This document shows positions 50,483 through 58,778 of a stretch of 64,000 nt of DNA, piece by piece. Location of the stretch: NCBI RefSeq assembly GCF_000430505.1, contig NZ_AUMD01000012.1, positions 434,001 to 498,000 on the forward strand. The letters are read 5' to 3'. The position numbers were made by a program, and so were the translations under genes. How positions within the stretch are numbered: the stretch's first letter is position 1; every line of letters starts with the position of its first letter. The DNA is from Eisenibacter elegans DSM 3317. GTDB lineage: Bacteria; Bacteroidota; Bacteroidia; Cytophagales; Microscillaceae. The notes beneath the pieces were generated by a model. The model had not been told where the DNA came from. It saw nothing but the letters and a program-made list of their open reading frames with translations, and made no database searches.

Positions 50483-51830
50483 GTATCTTGGGCTGGGCCT
50501 GCTCCTAGGGCTCTGCCAATTACTACCCGGCTTCTCGTATGCCCAAGGGGGAAGCGATGCCGGTGACAAAATCATCGCCAGAGTAGATGACTACATCGTA
50601 CTGCTCTCGGAGTTGGAAGCTACCTACCAGCAATACCTCGCCGAAACCCGTGGACGAGGCTATAGCGAAGACCTCAAGTGTCGTATCTTAGAAAGCATTG
50701 TTACCAACAAGCTACTCGTGGCTAAGGCCGATATCGACTCCGTAATGGTAGAAGAAGTAGAGCTACAAGACCAACTCGACCGACGGATGGAGTATTTTGT
50801 CCGACAGGCCGGAGGTCCCGACAAGCTCGAAAACCTCTACCAAAAACCCCTCGAACTCATCAAGGAAGAGCTCCGCGAGCAAGTTCGAGAGCAAATGGTG
50901 GTAGAACGAATGGAAGAGCATATTACACAAGGTGTAAAAGTTACGCCCAAAGAAGTACAAGATTTCTTCAAAACGCTTGACACCATCCCCTTTATCAACG
51001 AAGAAGGGCGTGTAGGCCATATTGTCAAAATACCGGAGCCTAACAAAAACAGCAAAGCCGCCACCCGCGAAAAGCTGGAGCAACTCCGTGCTCGGATCAT
51101 CGCCGGAGAAGACTTTGGTATCTTAGCCCAAACCTATTCTCAGGATCCGCTCAGTGCCGTTGAAGGTGGCAATCTTGGCTGGGTTACGCGGGGGATGTTT
51201 ACGCCCGAATATGAGGCCGTCGCCTTTAAGCTACAACCCGGAGAGCTGTCTAAGGTCATTGAGTCGCCTTTTGGGTTTCACCTTATCCAACTCATCGACC
51301 GCCGTGGTGATGAGTTTAACTCCAAGCACATTCTCCTACGTCCTGAAGCTTCCAAAGGCGATATCAAAGAAGCCGAGCGCTTCCTCGATAGTCTCCGCAC
51401 CCTGATTATACGGGATTCGCTTACGTTTGAAAAAGCCGCCAAGCTTCACTCTGACGACATCAACAGCTCCACCAATGGAGGCTATATCTCTTCTGGCCGT
51501 GGCGATGGTTATGTGCCGTTAGATATGATTGACAAATACCTCTATTTTGTGGTAGACTCTATGACCGTAGGCAACATTACCAAGCCTATCCCTTATCGTA
51601 CAGACGACGGTAAAGAAGCTATGCGTATTGTCTATCTCCAAGGCAAACGAGATGGGCACTTTGCGTCTCTCGAACGTGATTATCCCAAGATACAACAAAT
51701 GGCCTTGGCCAAGAAAAAAGAAAAAACCATCGAGCAATGGTTTACACAAGCCCGAGACGAAGTATTTGTTTATATCGACCCCGAATACCTGCCTTGCAAT
51801 ATCTTGGGGAGTAATAAAGATGCACCATAA
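50433..51830 (+). CDS. surA: Peptidyl-prolyl isomerase SurA
   Basis: 465 residues with a signal peptide (about 17-38). SurA layout: N-domain (IIARVDDYIVLLSELEATY to about 180), first parvulin domain (about 190-285; GRVGHIVKI, DPLSAVEGGNLGWVTRGMF, SPFGFHLIQLIDRR) and a second, more diverged one (about 295-405; FNSKHILLRP, GGYISSGRGDGYVPLD). It assists folding of outer-membrane beta-barrels in the periplasm. It is the third gene of an overlapping chaperone operon that ends in a terminator placed beyond R1 copy E. Confidence 0.9.
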   Translation: MKKPKRKMPLKFSISPKYLGLGLLLGLCQLLPGFSYAQGGSDAGDKIIARVDDYIVLLSELEATYQQYLAETRGRGYSEDLKCRILESIVTNKLLVAKADIDSVMVEEVELQDQLDRRMEYFVRQAGGPDKLENLYQKPLELIKEELREQVREQMVVERMEEHITQGVKVTPKEVQDFFKTLDTIPFINEEGRVGHIVKIPEPNKNSKAATREKLEQLRARIIAGEDFGILAQTYSQDPLSAVEGGNLGWVTRGMFTPEYEAVAFKLQPGELSKVIESPFGFHLIQLIDRRGDEFNSKHILLRPEASKGDIKEAERFLDSLRTLIIRDSLTFEKAAKLHSDDINSSTNGGYISSGRGDGYVPLDMIDKYLYFVVDSMTVGNITKPIPYRTDDGKEAMRIVYLQGKRDGHFASLERDYPKIQQMALAKKKEKTIEQWFTQARDEVFVYIDPEYLPCNILGSNKDAP

Positions 51831-51845
51831 ACCGATTGTGATAGG

Positions 51846-51948
51846 TTAAACCCAATCAAAATTGGGAAATCTATGCGCTGAAAATCCTTAATAATCAAGA
51901 AAATCAAATACCGTCAATCCTCAAATCAGGTAAATCTTAGTATAAAAT
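51846..51948 (+). repeat. R1 interspersed repeat, copy E
   Basis: TTAAACCCAATCAAAATTGGG start, CTTAATAATCAAG in the hairpin position and end CTTAGTATAAAA. It lies between the surA stop and the operon's terminator, so it should be transcribed in the 3' untranslated region. Confidence 0.78.
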
Positions 51949-51952
51949 TTTT

Positions 51953-51991
51953 CCGGCAATTCCAAAAGTTATAGGAATTGTCGGTTTTTTT
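51953..51991 (+). terminator. Terminator of the PPIase operon
   Basis: Stem CCGGCAATTCC / GGAATTGTCGG (one G-U pair) with a 10-base loop, followed by TTTTTTT, 122 bases after the surA stop. Confidence 0.85.
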
Positions 51992-52054
51992 ATAGATAAT
52001 CGCATACACCTCGTTACAACCATCTTCTCAACTTGACAGCTTTCTGGCTTGTAA

Positions 52055-52086
52055 CTTGGGTGAATATTCATTAATTATTACCCAAG
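52055..52086 (+). promoter_or_regulatory. Inverted repeat just before the dprA start codon
   Basis: CTTGGGT (52055-52061) and ACCCAAG (52080-52086) are perfect inverted arms around an AT-rich 18-base centre, ending 3 bases before the ATG at 52090. In RNA it could mask the start; in DNA it could be an operator. No promoter match was found nearby. Confidence 0.4.
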
Positions 52087-52089
52087 GCT

Positions 52090-53211
52090 ATGCCCAATTC
52101 TTCTGACAATCTACTATATGAAGTAGCCCTCAGTCTTGTGCCGGGGGTAGGAGCTGTTACGGCGCGCCAACTCATCAGTTATGGAGGCAACGCAGAGGCT
52201 GTATGGCAAATGCCCAAGGCCAAGTTGCTCAAAATCCCTCAAGTTGGGCCACATATTGCCAGGCAGATGGAAGCCGCCGACTACCTCACACAAGCCGGGC
52301 GCATCATCGACGAAGCCCGCAAACAGAAAGTTGAGCTACTGAGCTATAGCAGCGCACAATATCCCAAACGCCTGCTTCACATCCCTGATGCGCCCTTGGT
52401 CCTGTATTACAAAGGCACTGCCGACCTCAACGCTCTCCGCACTGTGGCAATAGTAGGCACACGCGAAGCCACAGCTTACGGCAAGTTGTTTGTAGAAAAA
52501 CTAATCCAAGATTTGTTGCCGTATAAGCCTGTCATCATCAGTGGGTTGGCTTACGGAATCGATATTGCCGCACACCGCGAGAGCTTGCGACAAGGCCTCA
52601 CAACAATAGGCATTATGGCCAATGGAATCGATATAGTATACCCAGCCCTTCATAAAAACACTGCCCAAGAGATGCTTCAGGCAGGTGGGTTGCTCACCGA
52701 AAATCCCTTTGGCACCAAACCGGACGCTGCCCGCTTTCCTGCCCGCAACCGTATCATTGCCGGAATGGCCGACGCAGTCGTGGTGGTCGAAGCCCGCAAC
52801 AAAGGAGGCGCCATCATCACAGCCAAAGTAGCCAATGACTATCATAAGGAGGTTTTTGCCCTGCCGGGGAATATCAACCAGCCCGCCTCCCAAGGCTGTA
52901 ACGAGCTCATCAAAACACACCAGGCCAACCTGATTACAGAAGGCCAAGACCTTGTTATGATGTTGCGCTGGCAAAACCCGACAAGTCAAACCAACCAAAG
53001 CCAGACAATGAGGCTGCCATTGACACAGCTCACACCCCTAGAACAACAGATTATCAGCTTCTTGCGTAGCAAGCCTGCGCGCAAAGCGCTCCTCGATGAG
53101 CTGATACAACACACAGGCCTGACGCTCCCACAACTCAGCAGCCTGCTGCTAAGCCTAGAGCTACAGGGAGTCCTCTGTGCGCTGCCCGGCCAAAGCTATG
53201 AATTGCTCTGA
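52090..53211 (+). CDS. dprA: DNA-processing protein DprA
   Basis: 373 residues. The N-terminal SAM/helix-hairpin-helix-like region is VPGVGAVTARQLISYGG and IPQVGPHIARQM. The Rossmann-like DprA core follows: VAIVGTREATAYGKLF, ISGLAYGIDIAAHRESL, TIGIMANGIDIVYPALHK and RFPARNRIIAGMADAVVVVEA. The C-terminal winged-helix domain starts at about 310 (LLDELIQHTGLTLPQLSSLLLSLELQG). DprA loads RecA on incoming single strands in natural transformation and also acts in recombination. Confidence 0.95.
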   Translation: MPNSSDNLLYEVALSLVPGVGAVTARQLISYGGNAEAVWQMPKAKLLKIPQVGPHIARQMEAADYLTQAGRIIDEARKQKVELLSYSSAQYPKRLLHIPDAPLVLYYKGTADLNALRTVAIVGTREATAYGKLFVEKLIQDLLPYKPVIISGLAYGIDIAAHRESLRQGLTTIGIMANGIDIVYPALHKNTAQEMLQAGGLLTENPFGTKPDAARFPARNRIIAGMADAVVVVEARNKGGAIITAKVANDYHKEVFALPGNINQPASQGCNELIKTHQANLITEGQDLVMMLRWQNPTSQTNQSQTMRLPLTQLTPLEQQIISFLRSKPARKALLDELIQHTGLTLPQLSSLLLSLELQGVLCALPGQSYELL

Positions 53212-53236
53212 AGGGCTGAAACTTTTGGGACAATAG

Positions 53237-53267
53237 TTTGAAAAGCCACTTATAATCAGTAGTTTTG
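53237..53267 (+). promoter_or_regulatory. Bacteroidota-type promoter of rpsF-rpsR-rplI
   Basis: TTTG (53237-53240), 19 bases, TAGTTTTG (53260-53267): exact fit to the TTTG-N19-TAnnTTTG signal. It lies 41 bases before the rpsF ATG. Confidence 0.8.
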
Positions 53268-53308
53268 CAACCTTAATTTTCAAACTGTTATACACAGATA
53301 CAATTATT

Positions 53309-53680
53309 ATGAATCATTACGAGACAGTGTTCATTTTAACTCCCGTTTTGCCTGATGACCAGGTGAAGGACGCTGTTGCTAAGTTCAAACAAGTTTTGAT
53401 TGACAAAGGAGCAACAATTGTTCACGAGGAGCACTGGGGGCTGAAGAAATTGGCTTACCCTATCAAGTTGAAAAACGCCGGTGTGAAAAACACTGGATTC
53501 TACACCGTAGTAGAATTTACAGCTGACAACGCCACCGTAGCTTCACTCGAAACAGAGTATCGCCGCGATGAGCGTGTGATGCGTTTCTTGACTGTAGCGC
53601 TTGACAAGCACGCTGTGGCTTATGCCGAAAAGCGCCGCCGTCGTTTATCCGGACAATCAACTACCACAACTGAAGCTTAA
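53309..53680 (+). CDS. rpsF: 30S ribosomal protein S6
   Basis: 123 residues, starting [19 protein letters not shown] with the S6 core [15 protein letters not shown] and the closing [34 protein letters not shown]6 binds S18 and 16S rRNA in the platform of the small subunit. It is the first gene of the S6-S18-L9 operon. Confidence 0.97.
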   Translation: MNHYETVFILTPVLPDDQVKDAVAKFKQVLIDKGATIVHEEHWGLKKLAYPIKLKNAGVKNTGFYTVVEFTADNATVASLETEYRRDERVMRFLTVALDKHAVAYAEKRRRRLSGQSTTTTEA

Positions 53681-53685
53681 GGAGG
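53679..53685 (+). promoter_or_regulatory. Strong Shine-Dalgarno sequence before rpsR
   Basis: AAGGAGG lies 7 bases before the rpsR ATG and overlaps the rpsF stop. Genes in this window otherwise mostly lack such a site, so it is an exception within a ribosomal operon. Confidence 0.75.
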
Positions 53686-53692
53686 ACTTGTT

Positions 53693-53944
53693 ATGACATT
53701 GATGAATGAACCCCTACACCGTACAGAGGTGAAGAAAAAATATTGCCGCTTCAAGAAGCTTGGCATTAAATACATTGACTACAAAGACCCTGAGTTCTTG
53801 CTCAAGTTTGTCAATGAGCAGGGTAAAATCCTGCCTCGCCGCCTTACCGGTACTAGCCTGAAATATCAGCGCAAAGTAGCGCAAGCCATCAAGCGTGCCC
53901 GCCACTTGGCTTTGTTGCCGTATGTAACCGATTCGTTGAAGTAA
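53693..53944 (+). CDS. rpsR: 30S ribosomal protein S18
   Basis: 83 residues with the S18 signature [33 protein letters not shown] and [18 protein letters not shown]. The start at 53693 follows the Shine-Dalgarno sequence. Twelve bases separate it from rpsF. Confidence 0.97.
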   Translation: MTLMNEPLHRTEVKKKYCRFKKLGIKYIDYKDPEFLLKFVNEQGKILPRRLTGTSLKYQRKVAQAIKRARHLALLPYVTDSLK

Positions 53945-53988
53945 GCCACACGGCACTTAACTTATTACCCAAAATATTTTAACTTGTC

Positions 53989-54435
53989 ATGGAAGTTATT
54001 CTAAAAGAAGACGTGAAGGGTCTTGGCTATAAAAACGACATCGTGGACGTGAAGCCGGGCTATGGACGTAACTATCTCATCCCGCAGGGTTTGGCCGCAC
54101 TGGCTACGCCTGCTGCCAAGAAAATGTTGGCTGAAAACTTGAAACAAGCTGCCCACAAGGCCGAAAAAATCAAGACAGCAGCCCTCGACTTGGCCAATAA
54201 GCTCGCTACTGTACGCGTAGAGTTGCCTGCTAAAGTAAGTGAAACCGGAAAAATCTTCGGTGCTATCACTACTATTCAGCTCGCCGACGCGCTCAAAGCA
54301 CAAGGTTTTGACCTTGACCGCCGCAAAATCTCTATCAATGAGAAAGAAATCAAAGCTTTGGGTGAATACTCAGCTACGATTGACTTGCACCGCGAGGTAA
54401 AACAACAAGTAACTTTTGTGGTCATCGAAGGTTAA
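53989..54435 (+). CDS. rplI: 50S ribosomal protein L9
   Basis: 148 residues. The N-terminal RNA-binding part MEVILKEDVKGLGYKNDIVDVKPGYGRNYLIPQGLA is diagnostic, followed by the long central helix and the C-terminal domain ending in VVIEG. It is the last gene of the operon, with a terminator 33 bases downstream. Confidence 0.97.
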   Translation: MEVILKEDVKGLGYKNDIVDVKPGYGRNYLIPQGLAALATPAAKKMLAENLKQAAHKAEKIKTAALDLANKLATVRVELPAKVSETGKIFGAITTIQLADALKAQGFDLDRRKISINEKEIKALGEYSATIDLHREVKQQVTFVVIEG

Positions 54436-54467
54436 TCTTTCCGCATCACATTGGTACAACGCTCAGG

Positions 54468-54498
54468 CCACCCCAACATCACTTGGGGTGGTTTTTTT
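54468..54498 (+). terminator. Terminator of the ribosomal operon
   Basis: Stem CCACCCC / GGGGTGG with a 10-base loop and T7. R1 copy F begins in the T run. Confidence 0.9.
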
Positions 54499-54605
54499 AT
54501 ACCCAATCACAATTGGTTTGGGAAATATGCGTACTGAAAACCCTTGATAATCAAGGAAATCAAATCCTGTAAACCTCCAAATCTTGTGAATCTTGGTGTA
54601 ATTTT
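54492..54605 (+). repeat. R1 interspersed repeat, copy F
   Basis: TTTATACCCAATCACAATTGG start, hairpin CCTTGATAATCAAGG, AAATC units and the end CTTGGTGTAATTTT. It lies directly on the rplI terminator and ends a few bases from the stop of the convergent amine oxidase gene. Confidence 0.82.
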
Positions 54606-54610
54606 GGCGG

Positions 54611-55978
54611 TCAAGCAATGGCCTCAGCAGCATCATAGCCTGTTTGGAGTGCGCCTTCCATAAAGCCTTGCCAATCGGCTAGGTGTTCGCCGGCAAAGTA
54701 TACTTTGCGAAACCGCCGCTGAAGCGTTTCGTATTCATCAAACCACTGCTTGCGCCCATAAAAAGCATAAGCGCCTTGGGTATAGCGATCAGTGCCCCAA
54801 TAATAGCTCACCACTCTTTGTGCCAAAGGCGCAGTAGCACCAAAAACGGGTTTTAGGGCTTGGTCTATGGCCTGTATTTTTTGAGTATCATTGTATTTGC
54901 TCATTACATAGGCGCGGTCGCCCACCGCATAGGAAGTCAACACCCCACCATTACCAGCTTGGTTTTTGGTACTATGAAAGAAATATTGTGGCAGGGTATC
55001 GCTGAGAAGGTCAAAAGCTTCATCGTTCCAAAATCGCTCCCGATAAAGTACAGAGGTTTTGATAATTCGGGAGTACTGCAAAGCACTAAGGGCCTCACGT
55101 GTATTGGGTGGTAGCGGAGGGTCAAAAATCACTCGGCTCAGCGCCCAAGTAGGCAGGGTACAAATCACCGCATCGGCCTCAAAGCTAGTGCCATTGGCAC
55201 AACCAACAGTGACCTTAGCCCCGCGTTGTTGGATACTAATGACCTCGTGCTCAAGATAGAGGTTTTCGCTGCCCAGTGTAGAGACTAGGGCTTCGATAAG
55301 GCGGCTATTGCCTCCTTCAATACGCCAGTCCATCTCGTTTTTTTCGCTTGACTCTGCATACTCGCTCAAGGCTGCATAAGCCGATACGTGGCGGATGTCT
55401 TCTCCGAAGTCTGTACTATGGAACAACTCCAACACCTCTAGGTCACGCTCCGAGATGTTGCGCTCTTGGAGATACTGCCGCCAACTGACACGGTCGAGGT
55501 CTTTGTAATCTGAGCGGCCTAGTTTCTCGTTGAAGTCGCTTATTTGTTGTTTGAAACTACGCTCCCACTGAGGGTCAAGCGACCAAGCCCCGGGCTTTTG
55601 GTGTTGGCCATCGAGCAAAAGGTGGGTTTCAAACCTGTGGTCTACTAATTTGATATTCAGAGCCTTGCACAGCTCACGCATCTGCGTATGCGAGTTGCCA
55701 ATCCATTCGGCACCTAGCTCTATTGTTTGGCCAGCCTCAGGATCGATCGTATGGGTAAATATCCGTCCTCCGAGGCGTTTACGTCCTTCGATCACAGTGA
55801 AATCTAGCCCCAGCTGCTGTAGGCGATAGGCTGCGCCTAGGCCTGCAATGCCCCCACCAAGGATGATTACTTTCTTTTTGGCTGTTGAATTAACTTGGCT
55901 TGCCAGCAGTGTTTGGGGCGCAATGGCTGTGGCGGTAGCTGCCAGTGCCGTTGCTTTGAGAAAATACCGTCTTTTCAT
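54611..55978 (-). CDS. Flavin monoamine oxidase, Tat-exported
   Basis: 455 residues. The N-terminus MKRRYFLKATALAA has a twin-arginine motif and a hydrophobic region ending near LLASQ, so it should be exported folded with its FAD. The FAD-binding site is VIILGGGIAGLGAAYRLQQLGLDFTVIEGRKRLGGR. YFAGEHLADWQGFMEGALQTGYDAA near the end is typical of the monoamine oxidase/L-amino-acid oxidase family. The amine or amino-acid substrate is not known. Confidence 0.88.
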   Translation of the reverse strand: MKRRYFLKATALAATATAIAPQTLLASQVNSTAKKKVIILGGGIAGLGAAYRLQQLGLDFTVIEGRKRLGGRIFTHTIDPEAGQTIELGAEWIGNSHTQMRELCKALNIKLVDHRFETHLLLDGQHQKPGAWSLDPQWERSFKQQISDFNEKLGRSDYKDLDRVSWRQYLQERNISERDLEVLELFHSTDFGEDIRHVSAYAALSEYAESSEKNEMDWRIEGGNSRLIEALVSTLGSENLYLEHEVISIQQRGAKVTVGCANGTSFEADAVICTLPTWALSRVIFDPPLPPNTREALSALQYSRIIKTSVLYRERFWNDEAFDLLSDTLPQYFFHSTKNQAGNGGVLTSYAVGDRAYVMSKYNDTQKIQAIDQALKPVFGATAPLAQRVVSYYWGTDRYTQGAYAFYGRKQWFDEYETLQRRFRKVYFAGEHLADWQGFMEGALQTGYDAAEAIA

Positions 55979-56226
55979 TCAGATATAGGGTTTAGGGTTG
56001 TGTCGCGTTTGCCTACAATATTTCTTTGCCGCTCCCAAACCGACCGCTGAGGTCGTATATACTGTTGAAAATAGAGATGTGTGGAAGAGCGCTTCTGCCA
56101 AGGCATCGAAGTCTTCCAATTTGAGAGTCTTTCGGAGAAGATAGACAGACGCTTGTTATTGTTTTTACCCTAACAAAATTCGCCCCACAAATACCTGTGG
56201 TTGGGCTTGTTTTGGATTACAGACGC

Positions 56227-56256
56227 AAAAAAACCACCCCCGAAAACCTGGGGTGG
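56227..56256 (-). terminator. Terminator of the NuiA-like gene
   Basis: On the minus strand CCACCCC / GGGGTGG with a 9-base loop followed by T7, 26 bases beyond the stop. The other 245 bases of the gap to the amine oxidase gene hold nothing recognised. Confidence 0.8.
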
Positions 56257-56281
56257 CGTGGTTTGTGTGCCAATGGCAGAC

Positions 56282-56701
56282 CTAGGTCTCAATCACGACT
56301 GTAGACAAGCCTGCATAGTCTTCCGTATTGGGAACTTTGCCGACAATGAACACATCAACTTCAATATCGCCTACCTTAAAGACTCGCAAATCTTGCAGGA
56401 GCTGCTCCAGCAGTTTGCGCAAATTTTGGTACTGCTGTACTTCTAGGCGCTCTTCGTCGGAGTGCCAGTCTTTTTCTTCGGCTACCGGGCGGAAAAACCG
56501 CTCTAGTGGTATTTCGGAGATGGGGGTATCCTCATCCTCTTCGAGGTATTCGCGAAGGCTTTCGCTACTGAGGGGGGCATCTTGATCCCATTCCCAGTAG
56601 ATGGCTTCAAAAGGATAATCCGACTCGCTCGGGTAGAGCAATCCTGCGCTAGCTTGCTCCAAGCGGCTAAGCAGTATGTCGATAGGGTCTTGCGTTGACA
56701 T
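56282..56701 (-). CDS. Nuclease A inhibitor (NuiA)-like protein
   Basis: 139 residues from the ATG at 56701. The stretch LLYPSESDYPFEAIYW (21-36) matches the hallmark of NuiA, which blocks the non-specific nuclease NucA in cyanobacteria by inserting its C-terminal residues into the active site. The centre is very acidic (REYLEEDEDTP), as expected. The C-terminus here ends in VVIET, a polar tail of the sort used for inhibition. No NucA-like nuclease gene lies nearby. It probably forms a unit with the secreted protein gene upstream (83 bases). Confidence 0.7.
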   Translation of the reverse strand: MSTQDPIDILLSRLEQASAGLLYPSESDYPFEAIYWEWDQDAPLSSESLREYLEEDEDTPISEIPLERFFRPVAEEKDWHSDEERLEVQQYQNLRKLLEQLLQDLRVFKVGDIEVDVFIVGKVPNTEDYAGLSTVVIET

Positions 56702-56784
56702 CAGACAATGCGTAATTGGGGTTTGAAATGAGGCCAAGGGCTACATACACTCCTAGCTTAGGGGGCAGCCTTTTGGCAAAGGGT

Positions 56785-57348
56785 TTAGAATTTTTCTTTG
56801 GAAGCGTCTCCACGGTTACACAGCTCAATGGCGTGAGTAAAAGCCTGAACCATACGGACAGCCACTTCTTCGTCGTCGATATAGATGGCGACACGGCTGG
56901 TGCGGTCTCGCCCTTCGCCACGTTGGCGTTTGCGGACAGCCTCGCGGTCATTAAAAGCACGGAAGACAACAGCATAGTAAAGCACCTTGTTGCCGGTTTG
57001 TTGCTTACCTTCTACCGGTTCCATCACTACTTCGCTGATATCCTTGATACGGAAGCGGATTTTGTATACTTTGGGTTTACGGCCTCGGCCTCGGTCGGGC
57101 GCGTCATAGCGTGTTTCGCTATACTCATAAAACCAAGTACAGTTGGAGCCTCCGGTGTAGAATCGGGCGTTGAAGAACTCATTCTCCCCTCTGAAAAAAT
57201 ATTTGAAGTTACCGTGTTCGCGTACCTTTCCCACAATCCAGTCAACGGTTTCGCGGCGATTGGCATCGCTCTGCGCGTTGAGCGGTGCGGCTACTGTCAA
57301 TATCAAAAGGGCGGCTAAAGTCAGTAAGAGGTTGAATTTTTGTTTCAT
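56785..57348 (-). CDS. Secreted hypothetical protein
   Basis: 187 residues from the ATG at 57348, directly before a signal peptide (MKQKFNLLLTLAALLILTVA). The mature protein is basic in the middle (DRGRGRKPKVYKIRFRIKD) with three Cys and several Tyr/Phe, and a beta-rich layout (RVAIYIDDEEVAVRMVQAFTHAIELC). No family is recognised. It lies between the BASS transporter and NuiA-like genes on the same strand. Confidence 0.7.
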   Translation of the reverse strand: MKQKFNLLLTLAALLILTVAAPLNAQSDANRRETVDWIVGKVREHGNFKYFFRGENEFFNARFYTGGSNCTWFYEYSETRYDAPDRGRGRKPKVYKIRFRIKDISEVVMEPVEGKQQTGNKVLYYAVVFRAFNDREAVRKRQRGEGRDRTSRVAIYIDDEEVAVRMVQAFTHAIELCNRGDASKEKF

Positions 57349-57402
57349 AGTTTGAGGTATTATGTAATAAAGATTGCTTTGCATACGGTTGTACGAAAAA
57401 AA

Positions 57403-58314
57403 CTAAGCATAGTTATGGTAGGGCTTCCAGCGGCTCCAATAAAAGGCTAGCAGCATTCCTGAGAGGAAATGCCATACGCCCCACCAAGCGGCTACTAAGG
57501 CCATTCCGCCGAGCCCGTCAAAAAAGTTGAAAACAATCAATAATGCTAGCCCGCCGTTCTGAATACCGGTTTCGATGGCAATGGTGCGGCGGTCGCGTAT
57601 AGGCAGCCGTGTGGCTCGCGCCAGCATATATCCGGCAAACATCACTAAGCTATTATGAAATAAAACCAAAAGCAAGACAAAGTGTAGAAAATCGATCAAC
57701 TGAATCACATTTTTGGCTAGTACGAATATGACAAAGACCACAAAAAAGATGACTGCCAGGTTGTTGATACCTTTTTGAATCACCTTGGTGGTGCGTGGGA
57801 ATTGATGCCCAAACCAAATCCCTAGGGCTACGGGTAGGCCAATCAAGATAGCCAGTGTATAGAGCATATCTGTCCAGTTGAGGCTGAAGACCTTGATGGT
57901 AGGCTGTAGTGCCGGGATGAGGCTTGCCCAAAAGTTAAAGTTGAGCGGGGTCATCACGACAGAAAGCAGGGTAGAGCAGGCCGTAAGCGATACCGAGAGC
58001 GCAAGGTTGCCCTTGGCTACCATTGAGATAAAGTTAGAGACATTGCCCCCCGGGCAAGCGGCTACTAGCAACAGCCCAAGGCCTAGGCTGGGGTAAGGGT
58101 TGGCTACCCAGACCACGAGGCAGCTTAGCGCTGGGAGCATCAAGAACTGCGCTATAGCCCCTACCAAGACTGGTTTGGGGTCATTGGCGATTTGCCGGAA
58201 ATCTTCAATGCGGATATTTAGCGCTACGCCAAACATCACAAAGGCCATCAAGAAATTGAGCATGGCAATTCCCTCTTCGCTAAAGGGGAGCTGCATATCA
58301 TCAGGTGTCAGCAC
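57403..58314 (-). CDS. Bile acid:sodium symporter (BASS) family transporter
   Basis: 303 residues with about nine membrane helices. The BASS core is visible: MLPALSCLVVWVANPYPSLGLGLLLVAACPGGNVSNFISMVAKGN holds the first crossover motif for sodium, and ETGIQNGGLALLIVF the second. Bacterial members import organic anions such as pyruvate, pantoate or bile acids with Na+. The substrate is unknown. A -7 box (TAAATTTG on the minus strand, 58369-58376) lies upstream. Confidence 0.9.
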   Translation of the reverse strand: MLTPDDMQLPFSEEGIAMLNFLMAFVMFGVALNIRIEDFRQIANDPKPVLVGAIAQFLMLPALSCLVVWVANPYPSLGLGLLLVAACPGGNVSNFISMVAKGNLALSVSLTACSTLLSVVMTPLNFNFWASLIPALQPTIKVFSLNWTDMLYTLAILIGLPVALGIWFGHQFPRTTKVIQKGINNLAVIFFVVFVIFVLAKNVIQLIDFLHFVLLLVLFHNSLVMFAGYMLARATRLPIRDRRTIAIETGIQNGGLALLIVFNFFDGLGGMALVAAWWGVWHFLSGMLLAFYWSRWKPYHNYA

Positions 58315-58391
58315 AGAGCAGGGGGTATTTTAGAAATCAGTTGGAACCAGTTGCCCTGATGGGCGGTGCAAATTTAGCAAAAGCTTGTTGT

Positions 58392-58763
58392 TTAGGGTAC
58401 TATGGGGAATGTTTCGCGCACACAAACTTGGGCGCGGGTACATACCCCTCCTATGGGCGGGTTGTATTTCGTAACCCCCACCTCTACGGAGAGGAGTTGG
58501 GGGTAGGTACTGGCTACGGTTTGTAGAATATCGTGGGCGAGGTGCTCTAAGAGTCGGGCGGGTTGTTGCATACGTCGGGCAATAATTTGGTAGAGTTGGC
58601 CATAGTCGACGGTATCGGCTAGGTTATCGCTTTGGCCGGCCTTGGTATCGGGCAGGCCTATGCGGATATCTACGCTGTATTTGTTGCCGATACGTTGCTC
58701 TTCGTCATGGAAGCCGTGGTAGGCAAAAAACTCCAGCCCTTCGAGCGCTACAGTGGTTTGCAT
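58392..58763 (-). CDS. folB: Dihydroneopterin aldolase
   Basis: 123 residues of the FolB family: LEGLEFFAYHGFHDEEQRIGNKYSVDI carries the conserved Glu/Tyr and HG motif of the active site, then DTVDYGQLYQII, ARLLEHLAHDI with the later catalytic region, and SVEVGVTKYNPPIGGV. It converts dihydroneopterin to hydroxymethyl-dihydropterin in folate synthesis. It is spaced 15 bases from the DivIVA-domain gene upstream. Confidence 0.93.
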   Translation of the reverse strand: MQTTVALEGLEFFAYHGFHDEEQRIGNKYSVDIRIGLPDTKAGQSDNLADTVDYGQLYQIIARRMQQPARLLEHLAHDILQTVASTYPQLLSVEVGVTKYNPPIGGVCTRAQVCVRETFPIVP

Positions 58764-58778
58764 AAGGAAGGGGCGCGC

